A stretch of 64,000 bases of DNA. Origin: Paenibacillus sonchi (GTDB lineage: Bacteria; Bacillota; Bacilli; Paenibacillales; Paenibacillaceae). The position numbers and the translations under genes were made by a program. The notes beneath the pieces are model-generated. The model had not been told where the DNA came from. It saw only the letters and a list, made by a program, of their open reading frames with translations, and did no database searches. The stretch spans positions 4,588,001 to 4,652,000 of the forward strand of contig NZ_CP068595.1 of NCBI RefSeq assembly GCF_016772475.1. The letters run 5' to 3'. Shown piece after piece: positions 28,635 through 38,421 of the stretch. Position 1 is the first letter of the stretch, and each line of letters starts with the position of its first letter.

Positions 28635-28682
28635 AAGGGCCGCTCCACCAGCCATACGGCTGAAGGAACGGCCCTTTTTTTG
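28635..28682 (+). terminator. terminator after yheA
   Basis: AAGGGCCG (28635-28642) pairs with CGGCCCTT near 28669-28676, with an inner CAGCC/GGCTG helix, then seven T. Confidence 0.85.
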
Positions 28683-28785
28683 TAAAAATATAAGCATTTA
28701 TATGCCAACGGCAGAAATACCGTTGTTGGATCGCCATCGGCCGGGTTGCCCGGCAACCCGGTCAAGCTCGCGGCAGGCAGGCGCT

Positions 28786-29361
28786 TTAGTCCTGCTTACC
28801 TTCCACTGCGCAAAGCAGAATCCCGGCAGCCAGTGCAAGGCGGCGGTCAAGCAAACCTTTGCGGTCCTCGGAGAAGTCAGCGATAATCTTCGTGACAAAG
28901 GGATTGAAGTTCTGCCGGAAGGCTGGGATGGTGATGTCTCTGAGCTCAATATTATACTTTTGCGGAATCAGTGTAATGAACCTGCGCAGCAATGCCATAA
29001 AGGTGCTGTTTTCCTTGATCAGCCCGATTTCTTGATCCCGGTTGTCCAGCAGAATCCATTCATCCTTCACAATGGATTTAAGCCCTTTGCGTCGCAGTGC
29101 GCCGAGATGCTCACCGGTTTGTGAATCATGCACATCATACGTGGCGCTGAAATCAATCACATTGCGCGCCTTAATGCGCAGCAGTTCTGTTTCCATACCC
29201 TCATCGGTGAACAAAGCAATGTCTTCTTTCAGCTTGAAGGCTTTCATTTGGGAATACATAACCAGCTCCTCCGAGCTGTTGTAGATATGCAGTTTGGCTC
29301 CCATGATGGAAAATACTTTTTTGCGGATAATGTACTCGGAATAGTTAAATGCGTTGTTCAA
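28786..29361 (-). CDS. LURP-one-related (YxjI/tubby-like) protein
   Basis: 191 residues with the beta-barrel pattern of the LURP-one/DUF567 family: repeated short strands such as YIIRKKVFSIMGAKLHIYNS, DYEE-like turns, and ALFTDEGMETELLRIKARN. Bacterial members (B. subtilis YxjI) have no known biochemical role; the fold resembles phospholipid-binding tubby domains. TTG start at 29361 preceded by GGAGGGGG. It is convergent with yheA, with a GC hairpin at 28741-28760 between them that could act as its terminator. Confidence 0.8.
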   Translation of the reverse strand: MNNAFNYSEYIIRKKVFSIMGAKLHIYNSSEELVMYSQMKAFKLKEDIALFTDEGMETELLRIKARNVIDFSATYDVHDSQTGEHLGALRRKGLKSIVKDEWILLDNRDQEIGLIKENSTFMALLRRFITLIPQKYNIELRDITIPAFRQNFNPFVTKIIADFSEDRKGLLDRRLALAAGILLCAVEGKQD

Positions 29362-29537
29362 TGAAAATCCCCCTCCTGAAATGGTTCCATCATCTCACAT
29401 GAGCGCACTCCTTTGCTATGAGTAAAAGCTCAGCCCGGCATGTTTTTTCTGACTTGTCTCATATTTCAGGCAGCCTGTTCATAGAGTAGAGATATAGAGT
29501 CAATTGAACAACCTTGTGGAAGAAGGAGCTGTTTTCG

Positions 29538-29825
29538 ATGAAAAAAAGAAACAAATTCAAGCATGTCATCTACATGCTGGCGGCACTGGCCATGCTGCTC
29601 TACGCGCTGCCGCACCTGTCTTTTCAGAACGGCCCCGGCTGGGTGCTTGGCTTTGGAGTGGTCTGGTGCATTTTTGCTTTTCTGGTCATTGCTGCGCATC
29701 TGCATTTCATTATCGGCGTGGATGAAGAGAAGCACAAACAGCTGGAAGCCGTCCGCAGACACAAGCTGGAGCAATGGCAGGGCAAGTGGAATAAAGAAAC
29801 AGCCAGAGCGTCACAGAGATCTTAA
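29538..29825 (+). CDS. small membrane protein, unknown function
   Basis: 95 residues. A basic N-terminus (MKKRNKFKH) leads into two hydrophobic segments, about residues 10-28 and 38-58 (VIYMLAALAMLLYALPHL and VLGFGVVWCIFAFLVIAAHL), followed by a charged C-terminal tail rich in Lys, Glu and Gln. ATG 29538 follows AGAAGGAG by nine bases; an upstream in-frame start at 29514 has no ribosome site. I do not recognise the family. It is divergent from the LURP-one gene and followed by a weak hairpin at 29846-29890. Confidence 0.75.
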   Translation: MKKRNKFKHVIYMLAALAMLLYALPHLSFQNGPGWVLGFGVVWCIFAFLVIAAHLHFIIGVDEEKHKQLEAVRRHKLEQWQGKWNKETARASQRS

Positions 29826-29845
29826 AACCGGTGTCTTATATCATT

Positions 29846-29890
29846 TAATCCTCTGAGACCGCTAAAAGCAGCGGGAACGGGGGATTTTTT
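29846..29890 (+). terminator. weak terminator after the small membrane protein gene
   Basis: TCCTC/GGGGA and CCGCT/AGCGG pair in an interrupted stem, followed by six T. Confidence 0.45.
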
Positions 29891-30120
29891 CATGTAACCT
29901 GCTGAACCTGCCAGGAGCCGGGCCGTGGCGGTAAGCTGCCGGATGCTGATTTTTCTAAGCCGGTGGGACCGCGAAATCAGAAACAGAAGTGCGGAATCAC
30001 AGGGGAGCCGCAGAAGTGAAGCGGAATTAGCAGACTTAAGCTGGCGAAGCATATTCCTGAAGAGGGAGTAGAGAGGCTCTCTACCCAAGTTAGCTCAGAA
30101 CCCGGATTCTATCCTGGAAT
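29891..30120. other. non-coding spacer
   Basis: No gene, repeat copy or clear regulatory site is seen in this part of the 800-base gap. Confidence 0.5.
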
Positions 30121-30122
30121 AA

Positions 30123-30444
30123 CGATGTCCGATTCATACGACATGGTTATGGAAGCCTCGAATTTGGCGAAGCCGAATTGAGGGCCTTCTCCGAAATTTC
30201 ATCGTCTGAAGTGCCGCCAATGGGCGGCATGAATGTCTATTGCACAAAGTGCAGTCACCTATTATTCCGCTATTATGATCTACAATGAAGACTACCGATT
30301 CATATTTTATAATTCTCTTTTAAGTTTCCACTCTTAAAAATTGAGAGTCTACGCAAGTAGAAACGGCTACGCCGTGCTTATAAGGAGCCTATGCTTCCGA
30401 AGCAGCGATACAGAGTATCGCTTTCAGGTACTCGTTTCAGCGAG
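30123..30444. repeat. string of about ten short hairpins in a non-coding gap
   Basis: Consecutive small inverted repeats: ATGTC/GACAT (30124-30143), an imperfect CCTC...GAGG helix (30156-30184), TGCCGCC-AATG-GGCGGCA (30212-30229), TGCAC-AAA-GTGCA (30241-30253), TTTTAAG/CTTAAAA (30318-30339), CTAC-GCAA-GTAG (30349-30360), ACGGC-TAC-GCCGT (30363-30375), GCTT-CCG-AAGC (30393-30403), GCGATAC-AGA-GTATCGC (30405-30421), CTCG/CGAG (30431-30444). Most have loops of three or four bases. No reading frame spans it. Confidence 0.6.
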
Positions 30445-30623
30445 AAATAGAAAGAACATTTATAGTGCGAAGAATATAAATTTTGGCATATTTATACAAA
30501 AACAGGCTGCCCGCAGCCCTGTCCACCCTGATCAAAATGCCCCGTAAAACGGTTGTACTCCTGCGTTGGAACCGTGTATAATGGGTACAGAGTAGTACAG
30601 ATCGGAGCATGGGGGTGTAACAG

Positions 30624-31957
30624 TTGGAAGGTCAAGGCGATAACATTACCAAGCATGAACAACTGCTGCAGCACATCGAGAGCCTGAAGGTAGGGACCAA
30701 AATTTCCGTCCGCAAACTGGCCAAGGAAATGGGGGTCAGCGAGGGCACGGCTTACCGTGCCGTGAAGGAGGCCGAGAATCTTGGCATCGTCATTACGAAG
30801 GAGCGGATCGGCACGGTCCGGGTGGAAAAGAAACCACGCAACATCTCCGACCAGCTGACCTTTGGGGATGTGGTGGATATCGTAGAGGGGCATGTGCTGG
30901 GCGGTGCGAACGGACTGAACAAGCATCTGCATAAATATGTCATCGGGGCCATGAAGGTAGACGCCATGATCCGGTATATCGATGCGGACAGCCTGCTGAT
31001 CGTGGGCAACCGCGAGGATGTGCACTCGCTTGCGCTGGAGCAGGGGCAGGGGTGCTGGTGACCGGGGGCTTTGGGACAAGCCGTGAAGTCAAAATGCTGG
31101 CGGATGAACTGGATCTGCCCGTGATTTCCTCCAGGCATGATACGTTTACCGTGGCTTCGATGATCAACCGGGCGATATTTGACCGGCTGATCAAGAAGAA
31201 AATTATGCTGGTTGAGGATATTGTCGACAGCAAGCCGCGCCTGAACACACTCAAAATTTCGAGCACGGTTGCCGAGCTGCGGCAGCTGTCCCTGGACAGC
31301 GGGGAGCAGCGTTTCCCGGTGACGGATGAATGGAACCGGGTCATCGGCATCGTGGGCCGCAGGGATGCAGAGGAGCTGGCCGAGAGCCAGAGCATTGAGA
31401 AGGTTATGGTCCGCAGCCCGGTCACTGCTGCGCTTCAGACCTCACTGGCTTCGGCGGCGCAGATTATGATGTGGGAAGGGATTGACTTCCTGCCCATCGT
31501 TGACCGCAACCGGAAGCTGGTCGGTTCGCTGACCCGGAGAGAGGTGCTGCAGAGCCTGCGGGATGTCAGCAACCAGCCGCAGCTCGGGGAAACCTTCGAC
31601 CACCTGATCTGGAACGGCTTTGCCGACGAGCGGGACGAAGAGGGGAAATTGTTTTTCCATGGCTTCATCACCCCGCAGATGGCGACGGACCTGGGGACCA
31701 TTTCCGAAGGCGTCTTGTCTACCCTGATGACTCTTTCCGCCTTCAAGGCAGCCAAGGATATCACGGGAAATGATTATGTGCTGGACAATATGTCCACCTA
31801 TTTCATCCGTCCGGTACAGATCGAGCATTCCATTATTGTGATGCCGAAGCTGCTGGAAATCAGCCGCCGGACCTGCAAGCTGGAAATCGAAATCAGCCAC
31901 ATGGACATCCTGGTCGCCAAAGCGGTGCTGATGCTGCAGTCGATTGACCACGGCTGA
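30624..31957 (+). CDS. ytoI: CBS- and DRTGG-domain regulator YtoI (one frameshift)
   Basis: About 444 residues after repair. Order: N-terminal winged helix (RKLAKEMGVSEGTAYRAVKE), a DRTGG domain, two CBS domains (VAELRQLSLDSGEQRFPVTD; VMVRSPVTAALQTSLASAAQ), and a C-terminal hotdog-like domain that ends ILVAKAVLMLQSIDHG. This matches B. subtilis YtoI, a putative nucleotide-sensing transcription regulator of unknown target. TTG start at 30624 after GGGGGTG. The frame breaks at 31043-31046: GGGG needs one more G so that ...LALEQG continues AGVLVTGGFGTS. It neighbours ytpI and dnaE as in Bacillus. Confidence 0.87.
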
Positions 31958-32077
31958 ACGGGGGATGCCGGCCCGGCAGGCATACCAGTACGGCAGACCG
32001 GCAGATAGCCGGTGCCGTTCAGCTTCTTCTGGGACGGGGATATTTAATTAACGGCGCCGCTGCTGTCAAATGCTAAT

Positions 32078-32122
32078 AAGACTATCCTGGACGCCTCCCG
32101 CGAAGCCCTGGATAGTCTTTTT
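32078..32122 (+). terminator. terminator after ytoI
   Basis: AAGACTATCC (32078-32087) pairs exactly with GGATAGTCTT (32110-32119), then TTT. Confidence 0.8.
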
Positions 32123-32135
32123 GCGATACGTCCGG

Positions 32136-32500
32136 TTACAAATATACAATACAGCCGTTGGCCTCCAGCTTGTGCAGCCACCCTGGAGGGTTCAGCTCAT
32201 GATTCCAGCGAAGATCCAAACGTTCCAGCCCCTTGATTTCCAGCAAGGATTCGGGGATTTCCAGCCGATGGTTGCTCCTTAGATCCAGCTCCAATAAATT
32301 TGTCAAAAATATTTCAGCTTCGATAGCTGTCCTGTGCCAGCTTTCCAATTTCTGCAGGCACCGATTCGATTTGATTATGGCCGAAATCTATCATTTTGAG
32401 TTTGTGGAGTGCTGTGATTTCCGGGAGAAAGGGTATGCAGCTTATTGACCGAGAGATTCAGGATTTCCAGATTAGGCATCTGGAGCACCTCTTCAGGGAT
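32136..32500 (-). pseudogene. degenerate leucine-rich-repeat gene
   Basis: Minus-strand LRR units are readable but fall in different frames: PEEVLQMPNLEILNLSVNKL, then EITALHKLKMIDFGHNQIES, then TNLLELDLRSNHRLEIPESL and GLERLDLRWNHELNPPGWL before a stop at 32136. At least two or three frame changes and no clear start or ribosome site are present. It follows directly on the stop of ytpI. Unlike the other broken genes in the window it cannot be repaired by one base, so it looks like a true decayed gene. Confidence 0.7.
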
Positions 32501-32509
32501 GTAGAGCCG

Positions 32510-32824
32510 TCAATGAAGAGGTGTTCCGTTTTTCCGGTTCCGGCTGTAAAATCCATAGCTGCGCAGCCCGGAAAAGATATTGAACGCTCCGATCAGCAGA
32601 AACACCGCCTCGATTATCACATTGACCGTGGAGCCGCGGAACACAAACATGCAGATCAGGGAGAGCGAAACGAGCATGGCGCCGAGCAGAATGTTCATGA
32701 TGGAGCGTTTGGCTCCTTTGTCGAGCGGGTTCTGCGCTCTGCGGGAAGTGTAGCTGTAGACGGCGGCACCAATCAAACAGATGATCATCAGAATGAACAG
32801 CACATACTTGATGAACAAAATCAT
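32510..32824 (-). CDS. ytpI: YtpI-family membrane protein
   Basis: 104 residues with three hydrophobic segments (IKYVLFILMIICLIGAAVYS; SIMNILLGAMLVSLSLICMF; NVIIEAVFLLIGAFNIFSGL) and a basic loop between the first two. Length, topology and position between ytoI and ytrI match B. subtilis YtpI, which has no established function. ATG at 32824. In Bacillus nrnA lies between ytpI and ytrI; no nrnA is present here. Confidence 0.78.
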   Translation of the reverse strand: MILFIKYVLFILMIICLIGAAVYSYTSRRAQNPLDKGAKRSIMNILLGAMLVSLSLICMFVFRGSTVNVIIEAVFLLIGAFNIFSGLRSYGFYSRNRKNGTPLH

Positions 32825-32889
32825 GGACAGGCAGCTCCTTTATGTAGGTTATAAAAAGCCGTTTTGCCCATATTGTATCATGATTGTCC

Positions 32890-33393
32890 TCAGCTGCGTC
32901 TATAGGGGCTGATTTCAACCCAAATCTGCAGCACCCCCTCCATAACAAGCATGGTGCGGATCCGGACAGCGTATTCCTTCTCGCGCACAATGTAGATTTT
33001 GCCGTCCAGCAGCAGCCGGGCCAGCTTGCCGTCGGTGTCGATATCGAACATGCTGCGCCCGCGCATCGGCTCCAGGTCTGTGCTCATTTTGCGGATGATT
33101 TCCTTCACGGTTACGGGATCAAGCGCGGCAGCGCCTTCCTTAACTTTGCTGTCTTCTGTGCGCAGCTTGATTTCCCGGATTACGGTAGAGGTGTTGTTGT
33201 ATTTTTTAAGTGTCTGGATATCCTTGCGGTACTGCTCAACCTGGACCCGCAGATCTTGATTGTTCACCCAGAGCACGTTATAGCCCATATGAAAAATGGC
33301 ATTGTACATGATGCTCCCGGCCACCATTCCCAGGACAAATATGGCGGAAAGCTGCGAAAAGCGGCGGTATTGCCGAAATGGAGGAACCCTCAT
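32890..33393 (-). CDS. ytrI: sporulation membrane protein YtrI
   Basis: 167 residues. Short basic N-terminus (RVPPFRQYRRFSQ), one membrane anchor at about residues 14-34 (LSAIFVLGMVAGSIMYNAIF), then a mostly coiled-coil and alpha/beta extracytoplasmic part (VEQYRKDIQTLKKYNNTS). B. subtilis YtrI is a sigma-E-dependent membrane protein needed for efficient sporulation. ATG 33393 was chosen for AAGGGGTGA upstream and lies seven bases after ytrH; the frame is open further upstream inside ytrH. Together ytrH-ytrI form a two-gene operon, as in Bacillus. Confidence 0.85.
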   Translation of the reverse strand: MRVPPFRQYRRFSQLSAIFVLGMVAGSIMYNAIFHMGYNVLWVNNQDLRVQVEQYRKDIQTLKKYNNTSTVIREIKLRTEDSKVKEGAAALDPVTVKEIIRKMSTDLEPMRGRSMFDIDTDGKLARLLLDGKIYIVREKEYAVRIRTMLVMEGVLQIWVEISPYRRS

Positions 33394-33400
33394 GGCCGGC

Positions 33401-33724
33401 TCACCCCTTGCCGCACACCCATTTGACCAGCTCGCTGCCCATATGAGCGCCCAGAAACGCAAAGACTAAATAGAGGATTTGCTTGATGGCAGGGGAGAGA
33501 TTACCTCCCAGCATGTTGCTCTCAATGACCCGCATCGGGTCGATGGTTCCGCCGACGGCGGCGGCAAGCGCCCAGATTTTGATCCGGTCGGCCACATCCA
33601 GCATGGTCTGTGTAGGCGGCTGCAGCGAAAATACGGCCCCTATGCCGCCCAGCATGGCCCCGCCCATCACAATCCCGAAGGCGATAAAGAAATCGAGGAC
33701 GGCTTTGCTCAAAAAAACGTTCAT
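33401..33724 (-). CDS. ytrH: sporulation membrane protein YtrH
   Basis: 107 residues, three hydrophobic helices rich in Gly and Ala (DFFIAFGIVMGGAMLGGIGA; IWALAAAVGGTIDPM; QILYLVFAFLGAHMGSELV). Homologous in length and position to B. subtilis YtrH, a sigma-E-controlled protein needed for sporulation, encoded next to ytrI and divergent from dnaE. ATG 33724. The 145-base region to dnaE should hold promoters for both directions; a sigma-E promoter was not resolved by eye. Confidence 0.87.
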   Translation of the reverse strand: MNVFLSKAVLDFFIAFGIVMGGAMLGGIGAVFSLQPPTQTMLDVADRIKIWALAAAVGGTIDPMRVIESNMLGGNLSPAIKQILYLVFAFLGAHMGSELVKWVCGKG

Positions 33725-33869
33725 AACCAGGCCCCTTTCTGAACCAGGCCGCTCTTCATCTCAGCCTGTCCTTGTGCTCTTTCTTCATTCTATGGGCGGC
33801 TCCCCCTCTAATATGATAAAATAGTTTCATCTTATGTTTTGATTTTGGAACCAGAAGGGAAGTGGGGAT

Positions 33870-36800
33870 ATGAGCCCTTTCGTGCATTTGCATGTGCACA
33901 GCGAATACAGTTTACTGGACGGGGCGGCGCGCATTACTGATCTTGTGCGCCGGGCCGGCGAATACGGCATGACGACGCTTGCGCTTACGGATCATGGAGT
34001 GATGTACGGGGCAATCCCCTTTTATAAAGCGTGCAAAGCCAGCGGCATCAAGCCGATCATCGGCTGTGAAGCCTATTTGACCGCAGGCTCGCGCCGCGAG
34101 CGGGGCAGCCGCAAGGATCAGCCGATCTATCATCTGATCCTGCTCGCAAAGAATGAGACCGGATACAGAAACCTGATGCGCCTGGTGACCATCGGCCATC
34201 TGGAAGGCCAGCATTACAAACCCCGGATCGATATGGAATCGCTGGCGGCACATGCCGAGGGTGTCATCTGCCTCAGCGCCTGTCTCGGCGGCGAGGTGCC
34301 GCAGCATCTGCTGCATGGACGGGAAGAAGAAGCGCGGAAGGCTGCGCTGCGGTATAAGGAGATTTTTGGCGGGGACTTCTATCTGGAGCTGCAGGATCAC
34401 GGCATGCCGGAGCAAAAGCGGGTCAATCCGCAGCTCATCGCCCTGGCCGCCGAATGCGGTATCCCGCTGGTGGCCACGAATGATGTCCATTATCTGGCCA
34501 AGGAAGATGCCGAGGTCCAGGATGTGCTGATCTGCATCGGCACCGGCAAAACGGTGGATGACGAGGAACGCCTGAAGATTGGCACAGACCAGCTGTTCCT
34601 AAAAAGCGGGGAGCAAATGGCCGCATTGTTCCCGCATGTGCCCGAAGCTATCGCAAATACGCTGATTATTGCAGAAAAATGCAATCTGGAGCTGACCTTC
34701 GGCGAGCATATCCTGCCTGCCTATTCTCCGCTCCCTGAGGGGATGGATGCGGCCGCCTATCTCCGGGAGCTGTGCTGGAGCGGGCTGGAAGCCCGCTATG
34801 CGGACACCCCCCGCTGGTCTTCGCCTGAGGAGAAGGATGCCGCCGGGAAGCGGCTGGCCTATGAGCTTGGCGTTATCGAGAGCATGGGGTTCAGCGATTA
34901 TTTTCTGATCGTCTGGGACTTCATTGCCTTCTGCCACCGGCAGGGCATCGTTACCGGTCCGGGAAGAGGCTCCTCCGCAGGCAGCTTGACTGCTTATTGC
35001 CTGAAGATCACCGATGTAGATCCGTTGAAGTATAATCTGCTCTTTGAACGGTTCCTCAATCCTGAGCGCATCACGATGCCGGATATCGACATCGACTTCA
35101 GCGATGAACGGCGCGATGAAGTCATAGCGTATGTGGTGGATAAATACGGCAAGCAGCATGTGGCACAGATCATTACCTTCGGAACTATGGCGGCGAGAGC
35201 GGCGGTGCGGGACGTAGGACGTGTGCTGAATCTGCCTTATAACGAGGTGGATAAGGCGGCAAAGCTCATTCCGGGCCAGCTCGGCATCAGCATTACCCGG
35301 GCGCTGGAGGGCACTCCTGAGCTGAAGGCGCTGTACGATGGCAATCCCAAAATCAAGGGACTGCTTGACATGGCGATGAAGGTCGAGGGCATGCCCCGCC
35401 ACGCCTCCACCCATGCGGCAGGTGTCGTGATCTCCAAGGGGCCCCTGACGGATGCTGTGCCGCTGCAGGCGGGCAATGAAAGCACGGCGCTGACCCAGTA
35501 TTCGATGGAGCATCTGGAGAGCATCGGACTGCTCAAGATGGATTTTCTCGGACTGCGCACGCTTTCCATTATTGAGCGCAGCATGAACTGGATTACGGAG
35601 ATGACCGGAAGCACTCCTGATTTCCGCATGATTCCGGATGATGATCCGCTTACCTATGAAATGCTGGGCGCCGGGGAAACCACCGGAGTATTCCAGATGG
35701 AATCCGCAGGCATACGCCGCGTGCTTAAGGATATGAAGCCTTCCGGCTTCGAGGATATCATATCTGTGGTGGCGCTGTACCGTCCCGGTCCGATGGAGTT
35801 TATTCCTAAATATATCGCAGGCAAACACGGCCAGATCGAAGTGGAATACCCCCATGCCGATCTGAAGCAGATTCTGGACGATACCTATGGCATTATCGTC
35901 TATCAGGAGCAGATCATGCAGATCGCCTCGCTGATGGCCGGTTTCTCACTTGGGGAAGCGGATCTGCTGCGCCGGGCCGTCTCGAAGAAGAAGCGGGAGA
36001 CGCTGGACAAGGAACGCGGCCATTTCGTGCAGGGCAGCCTCCAGCAGGGCTACACCGAGACGGATGCCAATGCTGTCTATGACATGATCGTGCGGTTTGC
36101 CAACTATGGCTTCCCGCGCGCCCATGCGGCGGCTTATGGCGTGCTGGCTTTCCAGACGGCCTACCTCAAGGCCCATTATCCCGTCCAGTTCATGGCAGCC
36201 ATGCTGACGGCTGTGATGGGCACCCACCGCAAGGTGGCGGAATATGTGCTGGAATGCCGCCGCAGCGGCATCGGCGTACTGCCGCCGGATGTCAACGAGA
36301 GCGGCGTGCTGTTCACTCCCGTTCCGGGGAGGGCATGGGAGCCATCCGTTTTGGGCTGGCGGCAGTCAAGAATGTCGGCACTCTCGCAGTAGAGAACATA
36401 ATAGAGGTCCGCAAGGAACGGCCGTTCGACAGCCTGCTCGACTTCTGCCGCCGCGTGGATCTCCGTATCTGCAACAAGCGGGTGGTGGAATCCCTGCTGC
36501 AGGCTGGCGCCTTCGACCAGCTGCCGGGCCACCGCGCGCAGCTGCTCGCCATGCTGGACGAGACGGTGGATGCCGCGCTGAAGTGGCGGAAGGAACGCGA
36601 TGAGCTGCAGATTCAGCTCTTCGACGATCTGATTGAGACGCCCAACTGGGAAATCCGCTACCCGGATATCCCGGGTTTCACAGTTACCCAGCAGCTGGAG
36701 CTGGAGCGCGAGCTGCTCGGGCTCTATCTGTCCGGGCATCCGCTTGACGATGCCGCCGCGCTGCTGGAGGAGCCGGGCCTGCAGCGGCTTATGGATCTGG

Positions 36801-37465
36801 GCGAAGCGGCGGATGAGAGCCAGGCCGTGACTGCGGGCATGGTGGTGTCCGTCAAGGAAATCACGACGAAGGCCGGCAAGGCGATGGCCTTCGTGGAGTG
36901 GGAAGACCAGATTGAGCGCTGCGAGGTCGTACTCTTCCCCGAGGTCTGGAAACGCAGCCGCACCCTGATCGTGAAGGGTGCGCTGCTGGCCCTGCGCGCC
37001 AAGGTGCAGCAGGAGGATGAGGGCTTCAAGCTGCTGGCCGAAGAGGTCGCGCCGCTTGGCGCCGACACGCTCCGCGGCCTGCTGCAGCGCCGCAGCGCAG
37101 CCGCCGCCCGGGCCGGTGGCCCGGGCCGGGCGGCCCCAGCCGGAGCGCCCGGCGGGGCTCCGGCCCCGCGGGCCGGCGGAGCTGCTGCGCCGGCCGCCGC
37201 AGAAGCCGCTGCCCGGGACTCCGGGGCAGCGGACAGCGGACAGCGTGTCTTCATCAAGATCACGCCGTCCGCCGAGAATCCGGCGCTGCTGTCGCGCCTC
37301 CAGGCGCTGCTGCAGCGCCATCCCGGGCCTGCCGCCACGCTGCTGTTCTATGAGCGGAACCAGAAGCTGCTGGCGCTCAGCGACGGCTACCGGATCAAGC
37401 CCTCGGAGGAGCTGGCCGCAGCCATTGAGGCCATGATGGGCAGCGGAACCGTAAGAATTAAATAA
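33870..37465 (+). CDS. dnaE: DNA polymerase III alpha subunit DnaE (one frameshift)
   Basis: Replicative/primer-extending C-family polymerase, about 1198 residues after repair. Order: PHP domain (FVHLHVHSEYSLLDGAARI), polymerase palm with the catalytic Asp set in MPDIDIDFSDERRDE, fingers/tandem HhH region, OB-fold (AGMVVSVKEITTKAGKAMAF) and a C-terminal domain. The frame breaks at 36326-36329: GGGG needs one more G to join LFTPVPG to EGMGAIRFGLAAVKN. As dnaE is essential in Bacillus, a sequence error is far more likely than a real mutation. Residues about 1075-1120 are an unusual Ala/Gly/Pro/Arg-rich insert (37095-37225), much more GC-rich than its flanks. Confidence 0.92.
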
Positions 37466-37535
37466 GAACATTTCCGCCTCTTTCCGCATACATTAGGAAA
37501 CCACAGGGCAAGGCCCGTGCGGAAAGGGGAATTCC

Positions 37536-38039
37536 ATGATGTCCTATCAAATGGCAGAAGAGCTGCTGAAGCGCAGGGGAGTATCGCTGGCGTCCATTGC
37601 TGAGATCGTATATATTTTGCAATCGGCTTATTATGCGGATTTAACGGAAGAAGAGTGCCTCTCCAGTGTGAAGGCGGTACTCGGCAAAAGAGAGGTCCAG
37701 TACACGCTGATGACCGGCGTCGCACTGGATGAGCTGGCAGAGCAGCGGCTGCTTCCCCAGCCGCTGCAGGCGGTTCTCGAAGCGGACGAATCGCTCTACG
37801 GCGCAGATGAGACGCTGGCGCTCGGCATCACAGGCGTATACGGGATGATCGGACTTACAGGCTTCGGTTATCTCGATAAAATAAAGCTGGGAATTATCGG
37901 CAAATTGAACGATGATAGAGGAAGAATTCATGTGTTTCTGGACGATCTGGTTGCCGGAATCGCGGCTGCGGCGTCGGCCAGAATCGCCCACCGGCATGAA
38001 GGGGCAAAGGTGTATCCCCATGTGACCGGAACGGAATAA
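37536..38039 (+). CDS. phosphatidylglycerophosphatase A family protein (YutG-like)
   Basis: 167 residues. The PgpA-family pattern is visible: EEIVYILQSAYY-type start (IAEIVYILQSAYYADL), GITGVYGMIGLTGFGYLDK and the acidic HVFLDDLVAGIAAAASARI near the C-terminus. The family dephosphorylates phosphatidylglycerol phosphate in proteobacteria; the role of the soluble Firmicute YutG form is less certain. Two ATG codons at 37536 and 37539; AAAGGGGAATTCC precedes. It follows dnaE by 70 bases, possibly sharing its transcript. Confidence 0.78.
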   Translation: MMSYQMAEELLKRRGVSLASIAEIVYILQSAYYADLTEEECLSSVKAVLGKREVQYTLMTGVALDELAEQRLLPQPLQAVLEADESLYGADETLALGITGVYGMIGLTGFGYLDKIKLGIIGKLNDDRGRIHVFLDDLVAGIAAAASARIAHRHEGAKVYPHVTGTE

Positions 38040-38183
38040 TGGTTTGCTCAGGAATATAAGGATACGCCCCCTGGTCTGAATTCCTTCACCCTGATCCTGT
38101 TGCGGGAAAAAGAAAACTGTGTTATCATGATTCCATTATACGGGATACGGCTGGGAATTAAGATTAGGGAGGCTTTGCAGGGC

Positions 38184-38372
38184 ATGTGGACGGTAATCTA
38201 TATAGCGCCGACCGCCAGAGTGGCGGATATGATTCAGAGCAAGCTTACGGAAGAAGGATTTCTGATAAAATGCCGTCCGGTCAATATGTCCAAGCAGCAG
38301 TTTGAGATTCTGGTTCCTTCGGGTGAGCTGGAGGAAGTGCAGGAAGCCCTTAATCTGATTCTGCATCCCTAG
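38184..38372 (+). CDS. small conserved protein, DUF2007-like signal-transducing fold
   Basis: 62 residues, starting WTVIYIAPTARVADMIQSKL and ending LEEVQEALNLILHP. The alpha/beta pattern (strand, helix, strand, strand, helix) and the G-F-L-I-K-C stretch after the first helix resemble the small DUF2007 'putative signal transducing' group. ATG 38184 was chosen for AGGGAGG 11 bases upstream; a longer frame from 38100 would begin in the spacer. It lies 49 bases before accD, probably in the same operon. No function is known. Confidence 0.65.
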   Translation: MWTVIYIAPTARVADMIQSKLTEEGFLIKCRPVNMSKQQFEILVPSGELEEVQEALNLILHP

Positions 38373-38421
38373 ATAAACATTAGATGGCATACGCAAATAA
38401 ACGGCTGAAGAGGTGCGACCC

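Noticed and set aside
28741..28760. Riboswitch at the CCGGGTTGCCCGGCAACCCGG hairpin
   Set aside because: It is a single simple stem without any known aptamer pattern, lying between convergent genes; more likely transcript-end structure.
34599..35855. 418-codon open frame opposite dnaE
   Set aside because: Antisense shadow with no family motifs.
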